A DNA stretch of 18,109 nt from Bacteroidia bacterium. Lineage in GTDB: Bacteria > Bacteroidota > Bacteroidia > Bacteroidales > Azobacteroidaceae. The position numbers and the translations under genes are program-made. The stretch lies in NCBI GenBank assembly GCA_025996815.1, contig BNTT01000053.1, positions 1-18,109 of the forward strand, in the 5' to 3' direction. Below are positions 6,816 through 13,983 of the stretch, in pieces. The stretch's first letter is position 1. Each line of letters begins with the position of its first letter. The notes below the pieces were generated by a model, which had not been told where the DNA came from, searched no databases, and saw nothing but the letters and a program-made list of their open reading frames with translations.

Positions 6816-7706
6816 ATGAATAAAGGACACAGAAAAGAATTTACTATCGGGCTAATTGCCCTCGTCAGCCTGTTTGTGCTCTATTTTGGCATCAAATATC
6901 TGAAAGGCATCAATATTTTTAAGCCCACCAACCACTATTATGTGATGATGGCGAATGTGGCGGAGTTGCAACCATCGGGACCGGTCTATATCGACGGCTA
7001 CAAGGTGGGCGTGGTCAACCACATCGACTTCCTGTATGGCAGCACCGACCCCAAACACATTCGGGTGCAAATCAATCTGGACAAGCAGGTGAGGCTGCAA
7101 ACGGGCACGTATGCCGAACTGAAAGCGGGGCTGACATCGGGGGCGTATCTGGATTTGGCAATCAACAAAAGCGCGACCGATTATTACAAGATTGGCGACA
7201 CGCTGGATGGCATCTCGGAAATTGGGCTTGCCGAACAACTGTCGAAAAATGTGATGCCGCAGGTGGAAGCGATTTTGCCGCACCTGGACTCTATCTTGCA
7301 GGGGCTTCAACTGTTGATAAATCATCCGGCACTGAGGCAGTCGTTAGACCATATAGAAGCCTCAACGGCTAATTTGAAGCAGTCGTCGGCGCAGCTCAAC
7401 GTGCTGCTCACCCAGCAGGTGCCGCCCATTTTGACGAATCTCAAAAAGGTGTCGGCGGATTTTGCGGTGGTCAGTAGCAATATGAAAGGCATCGACCTGC
7501 AGCCCACGCTGAAAAAATTGGACGCGGCAGCAGCAAATATCGACACGCTGACAACGCGCCTCAACCGGTCAGACAATTCATTGGGGCTGCTGATGCGCGA
7601 CAGAACGCTGTATGACCACATAGATTCGACCGCCGTGAATGCCTCGAATCTCCTGTTTGATGTGAAAGCCAACCCCAAGCGCTACGTGCATTTTTCAATC
7701 TGGTAA
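6816..7706 (+). CDS. MCE/MlaD-family lipid transport protein
   Basis: MCE-domain proteins are periplasmic, inner-membrane-anchored components that carry phospholipids or other hydrophobic molecules between the membranes. The 296-residue protein has a short basic N-terminus and one transmembrane helix (about 9-27, FTIGLIALVSLFVLYFGIKY). A single MCE domain (about 38-118) contains PSGPVYIDGYKVGVV and TYAELKAGLTSGAYLDL. A long, mostly helical region (about 140-270) follows, with SSAQLNVLL and PTLKKLDAAAANIDTL, consistent with a coiled-coil or tunnel-forming helix. I use ATG 6816; the reading frame extends upstream only through the promoter. No MlaE or MlaF partner is adjacent. Its divergent neighbour is cardiolipin synthase, which fits a role in envelope lipid balance, but the cargo is unknown. 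Confidence 0.88.
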   Translation: MNKGHRKEFTIGLIALVSLFVLYFGIKYLKGINIFKPTNHYYVMMANVAELQPSGPVYIDGYKVGVVNHIDFLYGSTDPKHIRVQINLDKQVRLQTGTYAELKAGLTSGAYLDLAINKSATDYYKIGDTLDGISEIGLAEQLSKNVMPQVEAILPHLDSILQGLQLLINHPALRQSLDHIEASTANLKQSSAQLNVLLTQQVPPILTNLKKVSADFAVVSSNMKGIDLQPTLKKLDAAAANIDTLTTRLNRSDNSLGLLMRDRTLYDHIDSTAVNASNLLFDVKANPKRYVHFSIW

Positions 7707-7724
7707 TTTAGATTTTGTCTAAAT
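7706..7724 (+). terminator. Weak hairpin after the MCE gene
   Basis: atttaga and tctaaat form a 7-bp A+T-rich stem around a ttttg loop directly after the stop codon. There is no U-tract behind it, so termination here is doubtful. Confidence 0.25.
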
Positions 7725-7962
7725 AACGATGGCTAAAAAATAGGATTTGGTACAAATAGAGTTAGAGTGAAAAAGTTTATAAAAGGCTAAATGGCTGATT
7801 TAAGGATATATAAAATGTTAAAATGCTTTGATTTTATTAACTTGTTGGAAAACAGACTTAAATTGTTTTTTAACGAAAAAAGTTGTAAAAACATTTGTTT
7901 GTTTCATTTTTTTTTCCGAACTTTGCACCCGAAAATGATAAATAACGTAATATAAAATAAAG
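7725..7962 (+). promoter_or_regulatory. dnaA upstream region with promoter-like elements
   Basis: This very A+T-rich stretch precedes dnaA. GAACTTTG at 7918-7925 resembles the -7 consensus with one mismatch, and TTTG copies lie at 7894-7897 and 7898-7901 (20- and 16-base gaps). The leader to ATG 7963 is about 35 bases. I looked for DnaA boxes (TTATNCACA) on both strands and saw none, so I do not call an origin. Confidence 0.5.
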
Positions 7963-9367
7963 ATGAAGTCACACGGAGAGATTTGGGATGAGTGTTTGGA
8001 GATTATCCGCGACAATGTTTCGGAGAATGTTTTTGGTACGTGGTTCGTGCCTGTAGTCCCATTCAGACACAGCGGGGATGAGTTTGTTATCCAGGTTCCC
8101 AGCCAGTTTTTCTGCGAATTTTTGGAAGAGCACTATGCCGATTTGATATATCAGGCATTGGCGCGAGTATCGGGCAATACGAACATCCGCCTGATTTATC
8201 GATCGGTGGTGGACAGCACAAGTCCCAAAGGGGGGGGCTGTGATACGACCAAGTGAGAACAGAACGGCGAACGACAACTTGCATACGGCGAGCTTTCTCA
8301 ACCAGGCACCCACCGAATTGTCGGATTCCAACCCCATCGCATGGGATGCCAATTTGAATGGGCACCTGAGTTTCGCCAACTATTTTGAGGGCATAAGCAA
8401 CAAGGCAGCACGCGCAATTGCGCTCAAAGTGACTCAAAATCCGGGGAAAGATTTCAATCCCTACTTTATATATGGTGGTTGCGGTGTGGGCAAAACGCAT
8501 CTGTGCCACGCTATTGGCAACAAAATTACGGATTCGCAGCCGGAAAAAAAGGTGCTGTATATCTCGTCGCATCTGTTTCAGGTGCAATTCTCCGATGCGA
8601 AAATCAAAAATACGAGCAACGACTTTGTGCATTTTTATCAGGGCGTTGACGTGCTGATTTTGGACGACATCCACGAATTGGCAGGCAAAGCGAAGACGCA
8701 GGATGCTTTCTTCCATATATTTAATCACCTCACGCTGAATGGGAAGCAGATTATTTTCACCGCAGACAAGTCGCCGTCCAGAATAGAAGGATTGGAAGAA
8801 CGCCTGCTTAGCCGACTGATTTCGGGGCTGACTCTCGAACTGCAAAAGCCGGATTTAGACCTGCGCAAACGGATTTTGTACAATAAAGTTAAGCAAGACG
8901 GGCTGCATATTGGCGACAATATCATCAATTACATCGCCGAAAATGTGACCGACCACGTCCGCAATTTGGAAGGCATCATCACCTCGCTGGTGGCTCATTC
9001 GCTGGTGTATCAGCACTCCAAAATAGATTTGGCTTTGGCGAAACGCATTGTGGAACAGACCAATAACATACAAAAGAAAGAAATCACGATAGACAAGATT
9101 CAAGACGTGGTAAGTAACTATTTCAAGGTAAATCTCAACGACATTCATTCCTTGTCGCGCAAACGCGAAATCGTGCAGGCGCGTCAGGTTGCAATGTTCC
9201 TTGCAAAAACCCACACGAAATATTCTTACGCCTACATTGGCAACGCCATCGGCAAGCGCGACCACGCCACTGTAACGCACGCCTGCAAATCCATCGAAAA
9301 CGACCTCTCAACGGACAGAACGTTTAAGGCAAAGATGCAGACACTTGAAGGGATGCTGAAAGATTAA
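7963..9367 (+). CDS. dnaA: Chromosomal replication initiator DnaA, frameshifted at a G8 tract
   Basis: DnaA binds the origin and opens it with ATP. Two overlapping frames together encode one 467-residue DnaA of normal length. The first frame (7963-8256) gives domain I, beginning MKSHGEIWDECL, and stops after a run into the wrong frame. The second (through 9367) gives domains II-IV. In joined numbering, Walker A is GGCGVGKTHL (171-180) and Walker B is VLILDDIHELAGK. A Sensor-1-like FTADKSP and an arginine-finger stretch ERLLSRL follow. The domain IV signature is GKRDHATVTHA near the C-terminus. Removing one G from 8230-8237 restores SPKGGAVIRPSE through the junction. As written, an essential gene is split. 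Sequencing error is the simplest cause; slippage, or reinitiation at the in-frame GTG 8240 giving separate domain I and II-IV proteins, are alternatives. rsmG follows 14 bases later. Confidence 0.92.
8230..8237 (+). repeat. G8 homopolymer at the dnaA frame break
   Basis: Eight consecutive G follow AAA at codon 89 of dnaA. With eight, the frame ends at the TGA at 8254-8256. With seven, it continues into domains II-IV. Confidence 0.95.
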
Positions 9368-9381
9368 GCATCCCCCCGCTT

Positions 9382-10029
9382 GTGGACAATCTCTTTATAT
9401 CTTCAAAGGTAAATGTAATTGATACATATTTCCCCGCTTTGACGGCAGCGCAGAAGACCCAATTGGCTGCTCTGGGCGATTTGTATGGCGATTGGAACGC
9501 AAAAATCAACCTGATTTCGCGCAAGGATATTGAGCATTTATACGAAAAGCACATTCTCCATTCGCTGGGCATCGCGCAGGTGATTCGCTTCGTTGGCGGT
9601 TCAAAAGTGCTGGATGTGGGCACCGGCGGCGGCTTTCCGGGCATCCCGCTGGCGATTTTGTTTCCGGAGGTGCAGTTTGTGCTGCTCGACAGTATCGGAA
9701 AAAAGGTGAAAGTGGCGGAGAATGTGGCGCAGGCGATTGGGTTGCGCAACGTGGAATGTCGCCACGCCCGCGCGGAGGAGGAGGTGCGAAAATTCGACTT
9801 CATAGTGAGCCGCGCCGTGATGCCGCTACTCGATTTGGTGCGCATCACGAAGAAAAACATTGCCCGCGAGCAGCGCAACGCCCTACCCAACGGCATCCTG
9901 TGCCTCAAAGGCGGCGACCTGCAAGCCGAATTGGCAACATTCAAAAAGCAAGTCGTAGAATATGAATTGAGCGACTGCTTCGCGGAAGAGTTTTTTGAAA
10001 CAAAAAAAGTTATTTATTTACCTGTATAA
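9382..10029 (+). CDS. rsmG: 16S rRNA (guanine-527-N7)-methyltransferase RsmG
   Basis: It uses S-adenosylmethionine to methylate G527 of 16S rRNA in the 30S subunit. The 215-residue protein has the family's N-terminal LYGDWNAKINLISRKDIEHL, then HILHSLG. The SAM motif is LDVGTGGGFPGIPL (77-90) with acidic Asp103 ending strand 2, and SRAVMPL (143-149) follows. The start is uncertain. GTG 9382 is the only usual start before the conserved YFPALT region, and it gives about 12 residues more than I expect from relatives. It lies 14 bases after dnaA and 1 base before cutC, so it is within an operon. rsmG (gidB) is classically near replication origins, which makes its pairing with dnaA notable. Confidence 0.93.
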   Translation: MDNLFISSKVNVIDTYFPALTAAQKTQLAALGDLYGDWNAKINLISRKDIEHLYEKHILHSLGIAQVIRFVGGSKVLDVGTGGGFPGIPLAILFPEVQFVLLDSIGKKVKVAENVAQAIGLRNVECRHARAEEEVRKFDFIVSRAVMPLLDLVRITKKNIAREQRNALPNGILCLKGGDLQAELATFKKQVVEYELSDCFAEEFFETKKVIYLPV

Positions 10030-10030
10030 A

Positions 10031-10768
10031 ATGGAATTGGAAATTTGTGTGTATTCGGTGGAATCGGCGGTGGCGGCGCAGGAGGCGGGTGCCGACCGCG
10101 TGGAGTTGTGCAGCGGCTTTGCCGAGAGTGGTTTGACGCCGAGCGCGGGCACCATCCGGCTGGTGCGCCAACGGGTGAATATTCAACTCTACGTGATGAT
10201 TCGCCCGCGCGGGGGTGATTTTTGCTATTCCGACACAGAATTTGAGCAAATGAAACTCGACATTGATTTTGCCAAATTGAACGGTGCCGATGGCATGGTG
10301 CTGGGTATTCTCCTGCCCGACGGGTCGGTCGATGTTGCGCGCACGCGGGAATTGGTCGCGCACGCGACACCGCTGCCTGTTACGTTCCATCGTGCCATTG
10401 ACGTTACTGCCGACCCGCTGCAAGCACTCGACGGCATCATTGCGGCGGGCTGCGCACGGGTGCTCACTTCCGGGCAGCGACCGACCGCCGACGCGGGCAT
10501 CGACACGATTCGCCAATTCGTGCAACACGCCCGCGGACGCATCGACATCATGGCGGGCAGCGGCGTGAAGCCGTCCAATGCCGCGCAGTTTATCTATGCC
10601 GGCGTGCAAGCCCTGCATCTCTCGGCAAAAATATTCACGAAAGGGCAGATGACCTACCGGCATCCGTTTGTTACCACCCTGTCGTGCGCGCCCGTCCCCG
10701 ACGATGAAATTCTAAGCACCAATCGGGAGGATATTCGCCAAATTTGTTCTACCATCAAATCGCTATGA
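10031..10768 (+). CDS. cutC: CutC family protein
   Basis: This is a TIM-barrel protein of the CutC family, named for copper homeostasis; the biochemical role in bacteria is still disputed. The 245-residue protein carries the family blocks in order. They are ELCSGFAESGLTPS (25-38), MIRPRGGDFCYS (56-67), DGMVLGILLPDGSVD (87-101), TFHRAID (118-124), RVLTSG (143-148) and IMAGSGV (173-179). The usual GGLTPS reads SGLTPS here. I start at ATG 10031, one base after the rsmG stop, because the sequence then opens directly with the first barrel strand. Its TGA overlaps the folC ATG (ATGA). The context is a housekeeping operon without visible metal-resistance genes. Confidence 0.92.
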   Translation: MELEICVYSVESAVAAQEAGADRVELCSGFAESGLTPSAGTIRLVRQRVNIQLYVMIRPRGGDFCYSDTEFEQMKLDIDFAKLNGADGMVLGILLPDGSVDVARTRELVAHATPLPVTFHRAIDVTADPLQALDGIIAAGCARVLTSGQRPTADAGIDTIRQFVQHARGRIDIMAGSGVKPSNAAQFIYAGVQALHLSAKIFTKGQMTYRHPFVTTLSCAPVPDDEILSTNREDIRQICSTIKSL

Positions 10769-12057
10769 CAGAGGCTTACAGGCAGACCATTGACTACCTC
10801 TACCGGTTTGCGCCGATGTTTCAGCAAGTGGGCACGAGTGCCTACAAGGAGGGGATGGAAAATTCGTTTGCCATCGACGCGCATCTGGGGCATCCACACA
10901 CGAAATACAGGACTATCCATGTGGCAGGCACCAACGGCAAAGGCTCTGTGGCGCATCTTTTGGCATCCGTGTTGCAGGAGGCGGGCTATAAGGTGGGGCT
11001 TTACACCTCGCCGCATCTGCTGGATTTTCGGGAGCGCATCCGCGTGGACGGGCAACCGGTGAATGAGGCGTTTGTAGTGGATTTTGTGGCGCGGCACAAG
11101 ACGTTTTTTGAGTCCATTCAGCCGTCCTTTTTTGAACTGACCACCGGCATGGCATTCGCCTGTTTTGCCGACCGGCAGGTGGATGTGGCGGTGATTGAAG
11201 TGGGGCTGGGCGGGCGATTAGACTGCACCAACGTCATCACACCCGCCCTCAGCATCATCACCAACATCAGCCTCGACCACACCAACCTCCTCGGCAACAC
11301 CGAAGAAGCCATCGCCCGCGAAAAAGCGGGCATCATCAAGCCCAACGTACCCGTGGTGATTGGCGAAGTGGGAAATCCCGCTGTCAAGCAAGTGTTTGAG
11401 AATGAAAGGTGGAAGGTGGAAGGTGAAAGAGGAGGTTTGCTGTTTGCTGACAAATGCGATGCACCCCCCTACCCTACTCTTACCAATGAATTAAAGGGTT
11501 ATGCCCAAGAAAAAAATACTGCGACCGTGCTTTGTGCCATCAACAGGCTCAAAAAACTTGACTTCAACATCCCCGACAAAGCCGTGTATGACGGCTTCAG
11601 CCGCGTGATTGAAAACACCGGATTGATGGGTCGCTGGCAAATTGTGGGCACTCAGCCCAAAATAATCCTCGACACCGGGCACAACGTGGGCGGGATGACT
11701 TACAACGTGCGCCAACTCGCAGCCGAAAAAGCCGACAAATTGCACTTCGTCTTCGGGATGGTCAACGACAAGGACATCTCGGCGGTGCTGGCACTCCTCC
11801 CGAAGGATGCTATCTATTATTTCACGCAAGCCTCCATCCCAAGAGCATTGCCTGCCAATGAATTAGCCGAGCAAGCCTTAGAATATGCTTTAACAGGCAA
11901 GTCTTATCTCGCTGTAAAAGAGGCACTTGTAGCGGCGAAAGAGGCGGCTTCGGAGCGCGATGTGATATTTGTTGGGGGGAGCACTTTTGTGGTGGCGGAT
12001 GCGTTGGAGATTAACCGTAAATTGAGAGATTGTTGCCATTCTAAAAATATTGTTTAA
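10765..12057 (+). CDS. folC: Folylpolyglutamate synthase / dihydrofolate synthase FolC
   Basis: This Mur-ligase-like enzyme adds glutamate to dihydropteroate and to folates using ATP, in the cytoplasm. The 430-residue protein has the P-loop AGTNGKGSV (54-62), TSPHLLDFRERIRV (81-94), EVGLGGRLDCTN (145-156), SLDHTNLLGNT (169-179) and ILDTGHNVGG (301-310). The region around 211-223 (FENERWKVEGERGG) looks intrusive and is encoded by a short GGTGGAA-type microsatellite at about 11407-11427. The start ATG overlaps the cutC stop as ATGA, indicating translational coupling. The TAA stop is itself part of the promoter of the next gene. A G6 tract at 11974-11979 is in frame, encoding VGGS. Confidence 0.95.
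   Translation: MTEAYRQTIDYLYRFAPMFQQVGTSAYKEGMENSFAIDAHLGHPHTKYRTIHVAGTNGKGSVAHLLASVLQEAGYKVGLYTSPHLLDFRERIRVDGQPVNEAFVVDFVARHKTFFESIQPSFFELTTGMAFACFADRQVDVAVIEVGLGGRLDCTNVITPALSIITNISLDHTNLLGNTEEAIAREKAGIIKPNVPVVIGEVGNPAVKQVFENERWKVEGERGGLLFADKCDAPPYPTLTNELKGYAQEKNTATVLCAINRLKKLDFNIPDKAVYDGFSRVIENTGLMGRWQIVGTQPKIILDTGHNVGGMTYNVRQLAAEKADKLHFVFGMVNDKDISAVLALLPKDAIYYFTQASIPRALPANELAEQALEYALTGKSYLAVKEALVAAKEAASERDVIFVGGSTFVVADALEINRKLRDCCHSKNIV
11407..11427 (+). repeat. GGTGGAA-type microsatellite inside folC
   Basis: About three imperfect 7-base units (ggtggaa, ggtggaa, ggtgaaa) lie in frame within folC, encoding a polar RWKVEGE stretch between the conserved central and C-terminal domains. Confidence 0.7.
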
Positions 12058-12062
12058 CTTTG
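12033..12062 (+). promoter_or_regulatory. Promoter of the HEPN-MNT pair
   Basis: TAACTTTG at 12055-12062 matches the -7 consensus, and its TAA is the folC stop codon. A TTG at 12033-12035, 19 bases upstream, can serve as the -33. The leader to ATG 12077 is about 10 bases. Confidence 0.7.
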
Positions 12063-12076
12063 CAGAAAAAAAACTA

Positions 12077-12472
12077 ATGACTGACGAAGACAAAATACAG
12101 TATTGGCTGAACCTTTCAGATAATGATTTGAAAGTTGCCGGAGCCATGTTGCAAGGAAGATTTTACTTGTATGTGGCTTTCATGTGCCATCAATCCATAG
12201 AAAAAATATTCAAAGGGGTTTACATAAAATTAAAGAATGAAGACCCTCCCTATACGCATGACTTGTCTCATATAGCCGTGAATGGCAATTTTTGGGACTG
12301 TTTGTCCGAAACGCAGCAAGATTTCATAGAACAATTAGGACCTTTGAATATTCGTACACGCTATCCTGATTATAAACAGGAATTGGCAAAACAACTAAGT
12401 CAGGAGCGATGTAAAGAAATTCTTGAACAAACAACAAATTTGCAACAATGGACGAAAAAAACACTATTATAG
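12077..12472 (+). CDS. HEPN-domain protein (toxin-like partner of MNT)
   Basis: This small helical HEPN protein is about 131 residues from ATG 12077. HEPN proteins pair with minimal nucleotidyltransferases as toxin-antitoxin or defence modules, and many are RNases. Visible family marks are WLNLSDNDLKVAGAML at the N-terminus, FMCHQSIEKIFKG in helix 2, THDLSHIA, and the C-terminal NIRTRYPDYKQE. I do not find the RX4-6H RNase motif that active HEPN RNases carry. Either this member uses other residues, is not an RNase, or is inactive. The frame runs upstream to 12050 through the promoter, so ATG 12077 is preferred. It overlaps the MNT gene by 25 bases. The pair looks more A+T-rich than folC and galM around it, consistent with horizontal acquisition. 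Confidence 0.85.
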   Translation: MTDEDKIQYWLNLSDNDLKVAGAMLQGRFYLYVAFMCHQSIEKIFKGVYIKLKNEDPPYTHDLSHIAVNGNFWDCLSETQQDFIEQLGPLNIRTRYPDYKQELAKQLSQERCKEILEQTTNLQQWTKKTLL

Positions 12473-12765
12473 AGAAAGTAAAAGCCTATAAAGCATTGGT
12501 CAGGCAGTCATTTCCTTTGGAAATTGACCAGTTTTGGCTTTTTGGGTCGTATGCCAAAGGGACATCGCACAAAGACAGTGATATTGATGTGGCATTAGTG
12601 GTGGAGCATCTGGATGAAGATTATGATTTTTTCAAAACAGAGCCTATTTTGTGGAAGTTAAAACATAAAGTTGATGTTCGCATTGAGCCTCACGTCATTG
12701 TTCGGGACGAAGACTATTCCGGATTTTTTAATGAAATCAAGAGAACCGGTATAGAAGTATTATAA
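12448..12765 (+). CDS. MNT-type minimal nucleotidyltransferase
   Basis: This is a 105-residue minimal nucleotidyltransferase of the DNA polymerase beta fold. In known HEPN-MNT systems the MNT protein is the antitoxin and can AMPylate its partner. The signature is intact: GS at 33-34, ten residues, then DID at 45-47 (GSYAKGTSHKDSDIDVAL). A third acidic residue is Asp76 in KVDVRIE. The start ATG lies inside the 3' end of the HEPN gene (25-base overlap), so the two are translated together. The HEPN-first order is one of the common arrangements. Which protein is toxic here cannot be told from sequence. Confidence 0.9.
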   Translation: MDEKNTIIEKVKAYKALVRQSFPLEIDQFWLFGSYAKGTSHKDSDIDVALVVEHLDEDYDFFKTEPILWKLKHKVDVRIEPHVIVRDEDYSGFFNEIKRTGIEVL

Positions 12766-12818
12766 GTTAATAAAAAATGACAACAACGATTTTTAGAAAA
12801 TAAAAAATATAAAATATT

Positions 12819-13820
12819 ATGGAAGTTATCAGTCGAATAATCGGAGAAGACCATGGCAAGGCTGTTGGTCTGTTTAACATGCAGAATGTGAGGCATGGAA
12901 CAGTGGTTGAATTGTTTAATTACGGTGCAACTATTGTTGTGTTGGCGATGCCCAACGGGAAAAAAGTGGCGGCGATGCCAATACACTTACGGGATAATAT
13001 CAGTCTCTCCTACCCTGTTTTGGAGAGTTTCCGCATCAATCCCTTCTATCTGGGCAGCACGATAGGGCGGTTTGCCAACCGCATTTCCAATGCGCAGTTC
13101 ACGCTGGACGGGGCGACCTACCAATTGGAGAAAAACGATGGTGCAAACACCAATCACGGCGGCTTCAGCGGCTTCCACAACAAGGTTTTCGACTATAAAA
13201 TAATGGGCGACAGTTGTGTGAAGTTCACTTACGAAAGTGCCGACGGCGAGGGCGGTTTTCCCGGAAAACTCCGCCTGTCGGTTACCTATACGCTCACCGA
13301 AACGAATATCTTAAACATTGAATACAAGGCACTTTCCGACAAAAAGACTGTTTTCAACCCCACCAATCACACCTATTTCAACCTGTCGGGCAACGAAGAA
13401 AGTGTTTTCAATCACCAATTGGAAGTCTTTGCCGATGAGTATTTAGAAACCAACGAAGCGTTTATGCCTACGGGCAAGATACTCCCTGTAGCCGACATCC
13501 CCTTTGACTTCAGAAAATTTGAACACGGCTTCAACACCTACTTCATCAGCAATTCAAAGGAGCACCTCAAGCATTTAGCCACGCTCAGCGAGCCTGTAAC
13601 GGGCAGACGGTTAGAAGTGCACTCCACCATGCCCGGCATCCAAATCTATACGGGCGACCACCTGTCGCAGCCCTTTTTCCCCTGTGCGGGCATTGCCATG
13701 GAGGCGCAGGGCTATCCCGACGCGCCCAACCACGCACATTTCCCCTCCTGCGTTCTTGAAGCGGGGAAAGAAGCCACTTTTTGCATTCAGTATCGGTTTT
13801 TTAATCCCTGTATCGGCTAA
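12819..13820 (+). CDS. galM: Aldose 1-epimerase (galactose mutarotase)
   Basis: It interconverts alpha and beta anomers of aldoses such as galactose, feeding the Leloir pathway. The 333-residue protein has GRFANRIS (83-90), NHGGFSGF (112-119) and the catalytic His184 in NPTNHTYFNLSG. The catalytic base is Glu314 in CVLEAGKE. TGDHL and AQGYPDAPNHAHFP are further family marks. Length is normal for the family, and I see no obvious lipoprotein or secretion signal, so it is probably cytoplasmic. It starts 53 bases after the MNT stop, and I see no consensus promoter in that A-rich gap, so it may be read through from the HEPN-MNT promoter. A susC/susD locus follows with its own promoter, so a link to glycan use is plausible but unproven. 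Confidence 0.93.
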   Translation: MEVISRIIGEDHGKAVGLFNMQNVRHGTVVELFNYGATIVVLAMPNGKKVAAMPIHLRDNISLSYPVLESFRINPFYLGSTIGRFANRISNAQFTLDGATYQLEKNDGANTNHGGFSGFHNKVFDYKIMGDSCVKFTYESADGEGGFPGKLRLSVTYTLTETNILNIEYKALSDKKTVFNPTNHTYFNLSGNEESVFNHQLEVFADEYLETNEAFMPTGKILPVADIPFDFRKFEHGFNTYFISNSKEHLKHLATLSEPVTGRRLEVHSTMPGIQIYTGDHLSQPFFPCAGIAMEAQGYPDAPNHAHFPSCVLEAGKEATFCIQYRFFNPCIG

Positions 13821-13891
13821 TCATATATAAAAATATTTCATTGATAATAAACTATTTAGCAAAAAACCTGCTGTACAACATAAAAAAATAT

Positions 13892-13922
13892 TTTGGTGTT
13901 TCATTTTTTACTCGTACTTTTG
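13892..13922 (+). promoter_or_regulatory. susC-susD promoter
   Basis: TTTG at 13892-13895 and TACTTTTG at 13915-13922, 19 bases apart, fit the Bacteroidota consensus. An A-rich leader of about 55 bases precedes ATG 13984. No invertible repeats flanking the promoter are apparent. Confidence 0.7.
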
Positions 13923-13983
13923 CGCCGTGGTTTCAGAATGTGAATTCACTTTTAGTTTTGAAAAAGAACAATAAAAAAATATT

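Noticed and set aside
7725..7962. Possible replication origin upstream of dnaA
   Set aside because: The region is A+T-rich but I found no DnaA-box repeats; A+T richness is general for gaps in this genome.
9371..9377. C6 run between dnaA and rsmG as a further frame-switch site
   Set aside because: It is intergenic, before the only usable rsmG start, so length change would not alter a reading frame.
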